Positions 13,031-25,431 of a DNA stretch of 64,000 nt are shown here, piece by piece. The first letter of the stretch is position 1, and each line of letters starts with the position of its first letter. The notes beneath the pieces were generated by a model, which was given only the letters and a program-made list of their open reading frames with translations, did no database searches and was not told where the DNA came from. Made by a program: the position numbers and the translations under genes. The stretch is taken from assembly GCA_905250075.1 (NCBI GenBank), contig CAJNOP010000003.1:1314395-1378394 (forward strand), read 5' to 3'. The stretch comes from Rotaria sp. Silwood1 (taxonomy: Eukaryota > Rotifera > Eurotatoria > Philodinida > Philodinidae).

Positions 13031-14884
13031 AGAGAGATCTATATGTTGTGATGACTCATACAAATGGAATGAAGAATACGAAAAAGAAATAAAAGAAATA
13101 TAACAATAGAAATATTGTTATATACGAAATTAGAGTGATCACAACATAAAGGAAAAGAACACACATATATATACGCATAGAATTATACATATATCTAAAT
13201 CATGACTCATCAGTAGACAAACATCAACATATAAGAAATGAAATAAATGTAACAATAATAACAAATATTGTCAATACACTACAGTAATTTTAGAACATTC
13301 GAAAGCTTTGATAAAAGCCTATTAAAACTAAATTCTCTGAGTTTATATTTGTAGTTTAAATAGAATTGAATGGTTCGTTACACTGAATGCTCATTGTGAG
13401 AATATAATTGTGTTCTGATGAAATTAGCAAATTTAACCTAATTTTGGTTGTTTTTAATCCAGTTTCAAGAATTTACTCTGCGTGATAATGTTCTGATTAA
13501 AGTGATCGTCTTTTTATATCACAAGAAAGAGCGCAGTTTATTGCATTCAAAAGCTTTTTCAGATATGTTTTATCGTTGTATAATGATCGGAAAAAACTCT
13601 TTAGAAAGTTGAGCATCTTGGAGTAGTTCAATATCATTCTGTCACTTTTTCTACATTGGACATTTAGATTAAACGTTCTAATGTAATTCAGTAGAGAATT
13701 GCAAGGGAAATGTTTTTAGGATAAGCATAAATTTCTATAATGAAAGCTAGTCAAGTAAAAAAAACACAATACAAATTGTGCCGTTCGTTCTATGATAATC
13801 GATTGATTTGTTCTTATGTATCTTTCTTGATTACATATTTTTTATTCAACTATTTTATTCGTTTTTAATATAATGGTTTGAATCGATTAAATAATTAAAT
13901 TTATGACATGATTCATAAATAGATCTCATGATACTTTTATTCTTCTTTCAACATATGTCATTATTGAATATACAATGAAAGATGTAACAATAGACAAATA
14001 TTGACAATGTTAACATGAATTGGTTAGTCTATTGATAAGTTCTCAAGAGAAAACATTTCTTCTGATTAATCATCAACATCTTTTAGACTTCGTTGAATCA
14101 ATATAATCATAGACGGTGTTATCGTTACATTAAACAAAAATGCAGTTCTAAATAAAGTCTTGTTTACAACCATTTTTTTTTCTAATAAAGATTTAATAAT
14201 CAAGAACAAACAAATGTTTTTGAATTGCCTTTTTTACCTGTTATTTTTCTACTTTGTCTATTAGCATAGTGAGAGGAGTCATAAAAATTGTCTTTTCTGC
14301 TTTCTTTGTCTTTATCATCTATAGTCAAGCTCACCTAGATCTCATTATATTATTTATGTGAATGATAAAAATAGATTATTAATACTTTTTTCTTTCAGAC
14401 ATATTTCTATTTATGCTCTTCCTTTTACCTTTATTAATTCAAATTATAGATCTACTGTGAAATAAAACAAAGACTCAAAAGACATGCAAGATTGCAACAG
14501 TGTATTTTGAATTCATTATATTTCAAAGAGCATTGTAATTGAAAACGCAGAGAGACATTGACTTGATGCCACAATGAAGACAAGTAAATAATAAATATTA
14601 CTATATATTTACAGAAAATCTTGTTATTGCTGATAAAAACGAAGTGTACAAAGAAATATTTATATTGATGTCGAACTTAAAATACATCAAATAACGAGTA
14701 ATGACCTGAAATTTTTCATAGGAAGCAAAAGAAAAAAGATGCTTCATTTTTAATAATGATAATGAAACATAAGACGAAAAACCAGCATTGTAGATGAGCC
14801 CGAAACTTACATTGTTGTGAAAAATTATAAAATCATCTTCCGTCTTTAACTTATTTCGAATTTTATTCTTGACCAATACTGCTT
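13031..14884. other. Non-coding AT-rich region
   Basis: No supported gene. The minus-strand open frame at 14,601-14,876 has random-looking composition and no splice-supported extension. Confidence 0.5.
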
Positions 14885-15005
14885 ATTCGTTTAAACTTCA
14901 TTACCTATATATAGATTCATATGTGCTCTTCCATTATTTATTGCAATATACATACTGCAAGAGTATACATATGAATCTATATATTGATGGTGACTTTTAA
15001 ACGAG
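14885..15005. repeat. Imperfect ~48-bp inverted repeat (hairpin)
   Basis: The arms at 14,885-14,932 and 14,957-15,005 share CGTTTAAA near their outer ends and TATATAGATTCATATGT near their inner ends, separated by a ~24-nt loop. It could be a small MITE remnant or an extruding hairpin. No target-site duplication is evident. Confidence 0.6.
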
Positions 15006-15292
15006 AAAGTGATATTCGTTAAGAATAAAATCCAAAATAAGTCAAAGGCAGAAGTTGATTCTATAATATCTCGCAGTACTCTATATAAAACTTAGTCTTT
15101 CATGCATAAAAAAACTATATTTTCGTTATTACTTTGTATAAGTAAGTCATTGGATGAAGAACATAGAAATGGTTTGTATAGAAAATGATCCTATCGATGC
15201 AATGAAAAAGAAAGAAAAAGAAGATTGATCGACTTTTTTTAAACAAGAAAATACATTACAAGTAATTACAATAATAAGCATTGTTTAACAAT

Positions 15293-16623
15293 TTAAAAAG
15301 TAACATCAAATCGTGTAAATTTATTATTTCCTTTGCCTGAATTGATGTCTTTCTTTTCTGTTTCAGGATTCTCTGTCATTTGATTCGTTATTTGTGTTGG
15401 TCGATTATTTTCAGTAAAAGATTGTTGTTCTGTTAAACGAGTATTACGTTCATTTGTTCGTTTTTGTGCTTTAATTTGTTCCTGTGATGGATAATAATAT
15501 CGACCATAAGTTTCAGCAAATGGATTATCAGGACTCATATTTAATGATGTTTTATCTAATGGAGCTGATGAATTTATTTTTTGAGTTTGAGAATTTGTAC
15601 GTGTTGACAGTAGTGGTGGCGGTGGTGGTGGTGATATTTGTCGTTGTTGCCGAGGTGGACTTACTGGTGGAACATAGGATGATTTATTTGATGATTCATT
15701 ACGGCTATAAAAATCTGATGGTGGTCTATGTACCTGAATAGGTCGATAAGAAAGTGGTGCTGGATTATTTCGTGTCCAATCAGCAATTGATGTTGTTAAC
15801 GAATTTAATCCATTTCCAACGCCATTTGTTGAATATTCACGAATTAATGATGGTCGATAAGTACTAAATGGGCTATCATCAGATAAATCATTTGTTGGAA
15901 TTAATGGTACCGTTGGTTTAGGTAATTCAGTAATACGTTTTGTTGGATCAACTTGTGATGGATAATGATAACGTCCATATGTTGAATGAAATGGATTATC
16001 ATCAGACAAATTTAATGACTTATTATCGGTTGAACGAATATTTGCAGTTTGATTTGTTATTCTTTTGGATGGATCAATTTGTGATGGATAACGATAAACA
16101 CCGTAGACAGCATGAAATGGATTTTCATCAGAAAGATTTAATGATTTATTTATACCAGTATTACTTTTTGGTGGAGATACTACGGATGTTATTTTACGTG
16201 ATGAATTAAGTTGTTCATAAGGACGCGCTGGATCATAGAATGGATTTTCACTTGACATCATATTAGTTTTTTCAATAGCACCTCCACCACTAGAACCATT
16301 AGTCGTCTTGCGAATATGATTGTTAGTTGATGGATAACGAGTTAAACTCGTTGAACTATAACTACCAAAATGAGGAAAAAAAGAAATGTTTTCTTCTATA
16401 TATCAATAATAGAAAAAACGACTTACTTTTTTGCCGATGATGATTGTTGTTGTCCAACATTACTTCTTTCATTTGAATAAGTAGTTGATGTTGGGGATTG
16501 ATAATTTGAATAATAAGGAAACGATTGAGAAGAATTCGATCGATCGAATATCAAACTATTGGTATTATTATTATTTCTTAGATTTGTTTGAGGATCATGA
16601 GCATAGTGTCGAGTTGCATACAT
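15293..16623 (-). CDS. Disordered protein with repeated NPF motifs
   Basis: Two exons (16,623-16,427 and 16,361-15,293) with a 65-nt intron give 421 residues. The product is low-complexity and Ser/Asn/Pro-rich. It has five related units of the form D-NPF-x-x-x-YG-x-Y-x-YPSQ: ENPFYDPARPY, ENPFHAVYGVYRYPSQ, DNPFHSTYGRYHYPSQ, a shorter variant DSPFSTYRPS, and DNPFAETYGRYYYPSQ. Three units are followed or separated by K-R-T/I linkers. A PPPPPP tract near residue 310 could bind SH3 or WW domains. Asn-Pro-Phe is the classic ligand of EH domains (Eps15, intersectin), so an endocytic or vesicle adaptor role is a reasonable inference. I do not recognise an orthologue. An additional upstream exon around 16,796-16,921 (Asn/Lys/Ser-rich, ending at a GTATGT donor) is possible but could not be joined. 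Confidence 0.7.
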
Positions 16624-16924
16624 AGTTAGTTGTTGATTTGAATACGTATTTTTTTTAAAAATAGATATGACGTAGTTTTTTACTTATGTCGTTTTTTGTT
16701 TTTTATCAAGTAAACAATTCAATATAAAAACAAACGAAGAAAAAAAAATTCACATGCTCCATAAATATAATTGCCACATCATACACATACATAACCATGC
16801 TGGTTGCTATGACTTTTCTTCTTTTCAGATAAACTAACGCCACTTCTCTGTGTTTTTGCTGTTCTGTCAAGCGAACCTCTATCAATAAAATTATTACTGT
16901 TGTTATTTTTCTTCTTTTGATCAA

Positions 16925-18936
16925 ATATATGAATATAGAACGGAGTATTTTACTATCAAAAACTAGATATTAAGTAAAATAAAATAATAATTTGTTTAGA
17001 AAGTTCATCGACATAGTAACTTTGTCAAAAAGAAGTTATCTTTATAATCATCAACATATTTATATATGTTACTGTAATAAGAAAATTTATTCAGTTGTTG
17101 TTTTCAATTCAATAAAATAACTGACACCTTAAGTTTCTAGAATTTTAATTTAATAAAAATGTAGACTTTGGTAGCTATAGCTTTCTATTTTTAATAAATT
17201 TCGTTTGATTACATGAAGAATCAACTACGATTCTTAATTTTTCAAAGTGAGAAAAGGATGACAGTATTTTCGATCATCAACTGTTTTCAGCATAGTATAA
17301 CTATTGCTTCAGGCCGACGACAGCCTCACCCTCACTCTATAGTATTCCCTGTTATCAATCAAACCAATACGTTAAGGCTATTGTTGACTTGGATAACAAC
17401 CAAAGCGTAGTGCACAAAGCCAACAATAGATATATATGATCATATTAACCCAGGAAAAAATATTTTTGATAGTTGTCCGGGCAAGTTATATCCTGAGCCA
17501 CACTCTTTGATGTACTCTTCCAGTTAGACAAAGTAGTGTATAGAGTGTCATCGATCTGAAGAAGAACTATGTAATTTAGTTTTTCCACAGATACACGTAG
17601 TCTATTCACTAATTGTTTTGATGCCTAAAAATTAAGTGCTGAATGTGAATGAGAAGTTGTGTGAATCGTATAGAAGCACTCAAGAACAAATCATGAAAAA
17701 TCACTACTCGAAAAAAATTGATAATCAAAAGTACTTTTTCTCTTGAGAATAGGTATTGTGAAGAAGAAAACATACTTCATAATGATTCAGCTAGTTGAAC
17801 TTTGTATAATTTAAGAACTTGACATGACGAAAACAATTTACTTTATTTCTTTACTCGAACCATAATATATTTATTTTATGTATGCATGATAAATATTTTT
17901 TCCTAGTATACACTTGTATTGATTGTTTTACAATTAATTGTTTGTCAACACTTAAAAAAATTGCATTTAAAATGCAGAGAACTCTATTATTAAATTAAAC
18001 AATTAAGATTCATATGGACGTTTCAATAGTATGTTTAATTTTATTGTAAAAATAATAAAAGGGAGAAAATTTCAGAGTTGTCTAAAAGAGCAATACTCTT
18101 TATCGAAATTGCGTAATAGTATTAGTTGACACATCACCTACTGTGCAAACACGGAGATGCATTCGTAACTGTAACATTTCGAATAAACATTTAAAGCAGA
18201 ATAAGATGTGTTTGATATTGTGTCTTATATTGTTGTTTATACCCTACCTTTTTTAAGCTGTGTAAAATTGAAATCATCACAATCCATTCAATCTATTTTT
18301 AATTAGGATTTTAGAGGCTTCAGTTAAATTGACTTTCTAGATGACTTTCTATTATTGTCTTTTTTTCAATAGTACATCTAATGATGGTTTGAAGATTGAA
18401 CGAAACCCAAAAAATTTTGTCCTCGTTGAGTCGATTTCTACGTTTTCCTTTCTTTTTTTACAACAGCTCATTCAGTTATTATTGAGCGTTGAAAAATTTC
18501 TCTAATAAACAAAAACATCTCACTTTATATATCCCTCAATCGTGTAATGAGCAGCTATAGTTTTAAGTATTTTGTTTTTAGGACAAACTATAATAACATT
18601 TGCAACCTATTTCGAATATTTTCATAATTCTATGCTTGAAAATTCATCATGAAATTCTGTTTATTGTCTATATTAATAAATTTCGTACGATCGTATTTGT
18701 ATAGATTCTCCAAATTTTTATTAATTCAAAATTATCAAAAAGGAACTTTTTAATAACGAAATTATGCTAAGCTGTATTTCTATGAAAGAAAACTTTTGAC
18801 AAAAAAAGGATTGAAAAACCGATCTCTTATAGAAATAAGGTCAACGAAACATTAGATAAATCAACTTTTCTGTGGATCTTCATATTTCAAAATTAATGAT
18901 ACCAATTTGAAATGTGGCCGAAATTCAATGAGGTAA
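16925..18936. other. 2-kb non-coding region before the composite segment
   Basis: AT-rich with no supported gene. The CDS-like frame at 17,213-17,410 has no homology that I recognise. The last eight bases (18,937-18,944) are the left TTTGAATC repeat described separately. Confidence 0.5.
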
Positions 18937-18944
18937 TTTGAATC
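18937..18944 (+). repeat. Left 8-bp flanking direct repeat TTTGAATC
   Basis: TTTGAATC immediately precedes the TAGAG terminus of the first hAT-like element copy. The same 8 bp immediately follows the CTCTA terminus of the second copy at 57,078-57,085. Neither element copy has a matching 8-mer on its own inner side (GTGACGCG after copy 1, CTTATAAG before copy 2). Confidence 0.8.
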
Positions 18945-19386
18945 TAGAGCCCTGCAGGGTGCCCATAACCTGTCCTGCCCTGCCCTACCCTGCCAGGACA
19001 GGGCAGGGCAGGTTGCAAAAGTAGCAGGGCAGGGCAGGGTCAGGTTACGAAATTTTTACAGGGCAGCACTGTCATAACCTGTTAACCTGCTATTAATTTA
19101 TCGAATCAAACATTATAGACACCTTTTGAAAAATTTTATACGAAGAAGAATATCGAAGCATAAAACAACATAAAGTAGGAGAATTGATATACGAAGTCGA
19201 TGAAAAGTTATGAATTTTTTTGTAATATCAAATATAGCAGGGCAGGGCAGGGCAGGTTACAGGTTATGAAAAAAAGTCTCAGGGCAGGGTACGCGAAAAA
19301 ATTCACAGGGCAGGACAGGATTATGTTGCAGAATTTTTACAGGGCAGGTTACAGGTTACGAAAATACTGCACCCTGCAGCCCTCTA
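18945..19386 (+). mobile_element. hAT-like MITE, copy 1 (GGGCA-repeat family)
   Basis: This is a 442-bp non-coding element with imperfect terminal inverted repeats, TAGAGCCCTGCAGGGTG at the left and the complement of TAGAGGGCTGCAGGGTG at the right. Its interior holds clusters of CAGGGCAGGG/CCTGCCCTG and GGTTACAGGTTA motifs. The second copy at 56,662-57,077 is in the same orientation and differs by only a few substitutions, apart from about 26 bp of internal GGGCA-repeat length. TAG-type ends and 8-bp flanking repeats fit the hAT superfamily, as does another element in this window with a perfect 8-bp duplication. There is no transposase, so it depends on an autonomous element. Confidence 0.85.
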
Positions 19387-19544
19387 GTGACGCGCCCCCC
19401 GCATTTTGAATAATTTTCGTTTTTTCTTTTCTAAATTTGAAGAATTTTTCATTTTTGTTGTTCATGAATTAAAAATGTCTTTGACTGCCCTCGAAATTTG
19501 TCTTTTTGTAGCAAAAACTTTTCACACGAATTTCCAAGTGATAG

Positions 19545-19650
19545 ACTCTTTCCCTCCCCCCAATATTTCTGGCCTCGCGACAGCCCTGACACTAGGAGAC
19601 GATTACCTTCTGCATATGTGTCAAACAACGTAACCACTCAGCCATAGTGC
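19545..19650 (-). other. tRNA-derived (SINE-like) segment with A box
   Basis: Read on the minus strand from 19,650, the sequence GCACTATGGCTGAGTGGTTA resembles the acceptor and D arm of a type II (Ser/Leu) tRNA and contains a perfect pol III A box (TGGCTGAGTGG). A B box is only weakly matched downstream (GGTAATCGTCTCC), and no cloverleaf with a proper T arm can be folded by eye. It is best read as a tRNA-derived SINE fragment or decayed tRNA gene. The local base composition is GC-richer than the surroundings. Confidence 0.3.
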
Positions 19651-22600
19651 TTTTCTACTTTCTAGAGACTCCAGGTTTTCGAACAACTCGTCATTTTCAA
19701 TTTGGATTTGCACCTTTGTGTACACAGAAAACTCGATTATAGAAGTATTCGTGAGAACAGTGCAGAAGTTTTGAAGAAAATCTTGTCGAGATTTGAGTCA
19801 TTCTAGGTATAAAGATCATTTTTCATAGTTTTATGATTATTTTCTCATAGAAGAAGTGCAACAAGATTTAATCTTCTATCAATCTAAAAGAATATAGTTT
19901 TTATTATTAGAATTTTCAGTGACGAAATCGACATATTAAAAACTCGATAGCTTCGTCATATTCAAATATGAAGCGCAATTCTTTTAGAATTTTTATTAGA
20001 GTTCTATCTACGTAGTAACACTTACAAGACAAAAATATCATTGAAATTTAAATGAATGATCTAAGAAGGATCCATCATGAACGATGGATAATATCAACTT
20101 TACCCAGATGAGTTACCATATATAATAACATCATTTGGTAACTATCATTATTGATTTAATGTACGTTTAATAGTTAAACAGAAAACAGAGTCAACAAAAA
20201 TTTCAAAATTATTTTTGAAATATTGCACTATTGCGTAAAAAAAACGTAGGAAGTTCTCCGAGTTGATTATTTGTTTTTAATAATATACAGATTTTCAATA
20301 TATATGTATATGTATCTTCATTTCTATCATTATTTTCTTTTGCAAGATAAATATTTTCTAGTTTAGCCATTTCAAAAATAGTTTACTAGAAAATAAGTAA
20401 ATTTTGTTGTCAGTTATCAAAATCTAAACCATGTTCTAATGTAATACGAATATATTAATTGATCAGGGAAGTTATTAATCTTTTTTTGAATATACTCTCA
20501 TATCATCTTTACTTTCATTCAAATCTTTACAATCTTTTATATTGAATATCTATATTAATTAAACCACTTTCAATTTGTTGATTTCAAGTATGTTTTCTCA
20601 AATTTCATTTGCTACGATATAAAAACCAGATTTTATTGTTAATAACGTTAGAAATTCTTAATAGTATGCCATCGACAAATTAAAGATAAACTTTTAGAAT
20701 TTCATCTAGAAAGCAAAACCTTCATTTTCACATTGAGATAATCATCGTACGAAATAATAGTTGTCTTGTAAAAGGAAACAACAAAACAAGTAGGCAAAAG
20801 TCCATAACAAACACACAGAATAGAAATTTTAAAGTGACAAAAAGAATCTTGTTATTGTTGGAATGTCATTCATGAATCATCAAAACAGGCTACTCAACTC
20901 GTTAATCATTAAGAACTTCGTACAATCGAAAGGAAACCATTAGATAATATATGCAGTATCATTTGTTATTTCAATATATACTTAATCAATCCTCTATATC
21001 GATACTGATCGTTTTTCATAGGAGATTCAACCGATATCAAAATACTTGAACTATGCTAGTTATTCTCAGTTTCAATTCGAACTCGGTACTCTAATCGATT
21101 TCATCATACTTGATTTATGTTGAATGATGCAGAGTCATGTACAATCGTTTCCATCGAATATACGTATTTATATATAAGAAATCATTAATCTACAGTGAAT
21201 CATTGGTGTTGTCGGAATATTTTGATTTAAAATAGTAAAATCGGATTTGAATACTTTGAGTAAAAGTTCGATTAATCTTTCCTTCTTATATTGTACAATA
21301 TTCTATCGTTTGGATCGTTTTTGATATCTGATTGAAATTCTTGTTAATCAATTATTATTGTGTTTCAATCTTAAATATACGATCAACAAGTATATTATCT
21401 TCTTTCTGAATGAATTTCTGTTCTACTGTTCAGAATATAAATTTCTTTCTTTCTTAAGATCATAATCGTTTGTATCTAATATCAATAGATCGTTCATTTA
21501 GAAACATCTAAAGACTGCAAGTGATCGAAAAAGTTTCTATTTTCTCATTGTGTTTTCCTGTAAATGTCGAGGTTAACTTTTAAATTCAGAAATCTTTAAA
21601 AAGTAGCTAGTTGAATTTCGTATTTTAAATGTTTATTTATGTGTTCGATGCCATCTTTTTCTTATCAATACATGAAGTTAAGGAAAAAAAATGAACATTT
21701 AACAAAGTTATATCAATGATGAGAGAGAAAATCTAAAATCTTATCGAATGAAATAAATAATAAGAACTAAAAAAATTCTTTCATCTTGATTTTTATATCA
21801 GCTAGTTATTATTTTATATATCAAACTGAGGATTAATCACAAAGTTGAAGAGCAATGAAGTTTTTCCAAAAACTATATTTCGTATCGCAGTTCTTTTCAT
21901 AGTATTCATAATATTTTGTTATATGTTTCATCAGCTATGAAGTACTTTCATTTTCTTCTAACCTTCAGTGCGTTGGTATAGGCATCTAATTTTGAGTCAA
22001 ATGTTTCTTTCATTATTTAATATAATGATAGTACAATATAGGATTACTAAAACTATATTTGTTAAATCAACATTAAAAAAATTTTGGTCCTTTAAGAATT
22101 ATTTACTATTGATTTTTGTACAATAATTTTAAATTTCTACATTTTAGAACCAATGAAATAATTATCTTCTTATAAAATCAACTCCAATTTATATGTTCAT
22201 CATCTATCATCCTGATTTATGAACAATCAAATAAGGAAAAAAACATTTGAAACATAATATGAATTAGTTTTTCCACATTATTGACATATTATCATTTTTT
22301 CATTTAGATACTTTGAATGATCTTTATTTGGCTGAAAATCAAGTCACTGAAAATAAGGAGTAGAATATCTTGAAAATGCACTAAAATACAACAAAGTAAT
22401 CGGCTTTTCTACACTAATGTTTTTATTATCTTATAAATCAAAATTAAAATAATTAGAATTATAAAGAGAACAACAAGAATAAATCAATTTTTTTATCAAA
22501 TGGTTTAAGAATTAGGATATATTTATTTACATTGAATGTTTTTTTTTTCAGAAAGTCAAAACTACGCTCCATTTCAATTTTATCAACTACGAGCAAGCAT

Positions 22601-23171
22601 ATTTTGAGCAACTTACAGAATTCTGACGGTAGAACTTTCATGTTAACCAAAACAGATTTCTTTTTCTTTCTTATGTTATCCGTTAAAGACATAATAAAAA
22701 ATTGAACAAAAAAGAAAATTATATTCTCATGTGGTTTTTTTTATATTCAATTAACATGTAGCAAAAGAACGAAAAAAAAATGACTTAAATATTTAAATTG
22801 TCATTACCGATTTGACTATTAAGGCTTCCTTGATTTAAAATGATACGGTTTATCTTTAGATTAAATTAAAAATACTTAAAATTCGTCTTTAAAAAATTGT
22901 TTTTTCTTTTATAAATTTTAATAGGAAGAGAATACAATTGTTGATGTGTTCAATGAGAAAATGAGTTAAAATAAAGTAATAATACAAAAAAAGAAAACGA
23001 AGTTTTTAATATTTTCTTCATTCTTTTTCTTTTCTACTCATTCGAATCAATCAACTGTATATACAAAGAAACAGCGACAAATTTGAAGAGCTTGTTTAAC
23101 TCTTTCAATTTATACTGAACAATTACTATTGACATGATGTTTATATGCCTTTTGATGTTTCATTTTCTTAC
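19651..23171. other. 3.5-kb gene-free region inside the composite segment
   Basis: AT-rich sequence without supported genes. The longest frames are short and compositionally random. No internal repeat is obvious. Confidence 0.5.
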
Positions 23172-23416
23172 TTGCTTCTGTTTGTTTTCATTCGCTTGAA
23201 CAGCTTTTCCAACACGTTCTTCAACTGCTGTTAATTTTTTCTATAAACAAAAGAAAGAAAAAAGTTTACTGCTTGAAATAATGCGTGTTTTACTTGTGCA
23301 GAATCATGAATATTTTGTTGTTTCGATCCATATTTGTCATAGTCATGTTGAAGACGTTCATAAGATTCAACAAATTTAGGTTTGTCTTGGCGAAGATCAT
23401 GAATTGTTTGTTGAAG
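23172..23416 (-). pseudogene. Orphan exons of a coiled-coil protein, truncated by GT-rich repeats
   Basis: On the minus strand an exon of about 120 nt (about 23,416-23,294; TIHDLRQDKPKF onward, ending HDSAQ) is followed by a GTAAAA donor, a 53-nt intron, and a second exon (23,240-23,172; KKLTAVEERVGKAVQ) ending at a GTAAG donor. A possible last exon near 23,064 would give a short tail and stop. The Glu/Lys/Gln-rich, helical composition is protein-like and the splice signals are good. Upstream coding sequence is missing: at 23,417 the reading frame runs directly into TGTGGG-type repeats. I read this as a 5'-truncated gene fragment, of unrecognised family. Confidence 0.5.
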
Positions 23417-23475
23417 GGTGTGGGTGTGGGGTTTCTTCTGATCAACCAACACACCCACCCACACCCATATCGACA
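23417..23475. repeat. Telomere-like TGTGGG foldback 1
   Basis: GGGTGTGGGTGTGGGG is followed by a ~25-nt AT loop and then ACACCCACCCACACCC, forming a G-rich/C-rich inverted pair. TGTGGG is, from memory, the bdelloid telomeric unit. Similar foldbacks lie at 23,608-23,770 and 36,238-36,330. Confidence 0.65.
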
Positions 23476-23607
23476 TCCCTAAATACTAAGAATGCTCGTT
23501 ATATTTTGATGACTGATTTTGACAGCACTTGGCAAGTGTCTATCACATCGGTAGAAAAAAAAACTATCTAGTGTAACTAGGCTTTTGAAAGGAAAGTTAA
23601 ATAAAAT

Positions 23608-23770
23608 GTGGGTATGGGTGCGTGTACAGCTCTTGTCTTCACCCACCCACACCCACGCCCATACCCACACCCACCAACACCCCACACCGACACCCTCTCA
23701 CACCCCACACGACACCCTCCCATACCCATACCCACACCCATCCACACTCACACCCACCAACCCACACCCA
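23608..23770. repeat. Degenerate CCCACA/CCCATA minisatellite with foldback start
   Basis: A short G-rich piece (GTGGGTATGGGTGCGTGT) is followed by a long C-rich run of CCCACA, CCCATA, CACCAA and CACCCT units up to about 23,770. It is the longest telomere-like tract in the window. Its proline/histidine and valine/tryptophan frames are translation artefacts of the repeat, not genes. Confidence 0.65.
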
Positions 23771-24162
23771 AGTACGGGAGTACGTGATTTTCCCCTTGGA
23801 TGTGACCGACTGAACTATCACTTTAACTTAATCTCCTATCGTAAATCAACATCCTTGTGTAAACAAAACCTTGTCGGGAAATCAACGAAGTATAATTCTA
23901 AGTTTAGTAAGTTGGTAGGCAGCTAATTGCCACTCGATGTTTCGGAGTACCGGAGATTCATCTGGAGTATCTGGATCCCGGAGTGTCGATTACCCCTTGT
24001 TACGATTGGTAGTTGTCATTTTTTCCATAAAGATTGCTTTGACGTATATGTCGTCAGTAACGGCGAAGGGGTCAATATAGTGTTAAACAACGAGGTCAAA
24101 CAAGTTGCAAATTCTGAGAAAAAATTCTAAAGGCTAAAATGAATCTCACAAGTGCGACATTG
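23771..24162. other. Non-coding spacer
   Basis: No supported gene. It is slightly GC-richer than average between the minisatellite and the GCC-rich element. Confidence 0.4.
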
Positions 24163-24637
24163 TTTACTACTAAAGGTGTAAGCTGTACGGCTGAGCCATC
24201 GCCTCCGCCACGAAATCATAGATAGTTTTAAGAAATTCCAGTAGCCGCCGTTGTGGAAAAGCAAGTTTAGGTGTTTCGCCACCGCAACGAACGAAAATTT
24301 TTATGATAGTATGAGCCGTCGCTGACATCCATACATATGTGATCAAACATCTTTCTGTTATTTCTCATCAGTCGAATTCCTAACCACAGGGATTGAAATA
24401 ATCAGGAATTTCTTATTCTCGAAAGATTGCTACAGTTTTGGACTTAGCCGCCACCGCTGCAGAAGAACTTAGAAATATCAGCCGGCGCCGCCGCTGTCAA
24501 AAAAAATGAAACAATTATGACCGTCGCCGCTGAAGAGCCCCCAAAATCGAATCGGTAGCCACTGGAAATTCTCAAAAATTGAAAATTTTTCCCCGCCGTT
24601 GCCATTCGGCCCTTTGGCTTACACCTCTATTTGCTAC
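24163..24637. mobile_element. GCC-rich hAT-like MITE with 8-bp target duplication
   Basis: The element spans 24,171-24,629 (459 bp). Its termini are TAAAGGTGTAAGC at the left and, reading inward from the right, TAGAGGTGTAAGCC. The flanks TTTACTAC (24,163-24,170) and TTTGCTAC (24,630-24,637) match at 7 of 8 positions, as expected of an older hAT target-site duplication. The interior is full of GCCGCC/GCCACCGC trinucleotide-like clusters, striking in such AT-rich DNA. There is no coding capacity. Confidence 0.75.
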
Positions 24638-25431
24638 AGAAAAAAGTCATCAGTCTCGACCAGCAATGGATTGGAAAAAGTAGATAATTAAGACAGGAAA
24701 TGAGTAACACATCGGTATCCGACTCGGGTCGAATCATGAAAAAAGTTTTCAAACTCGGGTCGGATCGGGTCACAAAAAATTGATCGATTACAAACTTCAC
24801 ATTAGACAAACAACAATTTTAGATGAGATAATCATCTCTTTATTTCGAATATTGAGAGAATTTGTATAGATTAATTGAAAAGATTGTTATCGTCTGAAGA
24901 AACTTACTTCGATTGGCCAAAAACTATCTTTTACTTCGGGTCGCATCACGGAAAATTGACTCATGTTGGACACTGCAACGCATCAAAGCTTTGATGTATA
25001 TCAAAATCTACCTTTAACTCGAGCATTAAGTATATTTCTTCTCATCATTTTCGTTTTTATTCAACGATGATTCTCGAATGCCACCCAATCGACAGCTAAT
25101 ATCTGAGTTTCTTTCATCTAAATCATGTTTTCCAAGTAATCAAATACACACAAAACAGCTGATATCATTTTCGAATAATCTCTTTCCTAACATACAGTGC
25201 TATATGCTCAATCTGTTTTTTTTGCTTACGTTAATTTTCTCATACGGACTTGTATATACATTTTTATTCAAGTTCTGCACTTGTTATTTTCTGCTATATC
25301 TCACAAACAGTGATATATGCTAATCATTATGATCAAAAGAAGCTAAAGAAAATAATAATAATATCATTTTCATTGTTCTTTACTTTAGATTTTTATTTAA
25401 GACAACAAAAAAGATAAATCGAAATAGGAAA
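24638..25431. promoter_or_regulatory. Upstream region of FNTA with CGGGTCG repeats
   Basis: The first part (24,715-24,955) contains dispersed CGGGTCG/CGGGTCGGATCGGGTC motifs that look like a repeat remnant. The remainder is AT-rich and must include the FNTA promoter. The frame at 25,078-25,323 has no recognisable features. Confidence 0.35.

Noticed and set aside
19200..19409. Open frames shared between 19.2 and 56.9 kb
   Set aside because: They fall entirely within the GGGCA-family MITE copies; identity reflects the repeat, not a conserved protein.
23585..23926. Pro/His/Thr-rich and Trp/Val/Gly-rich open frames
   Set aside because: They are translations of the CCCACA-type minisatellite in different frames.
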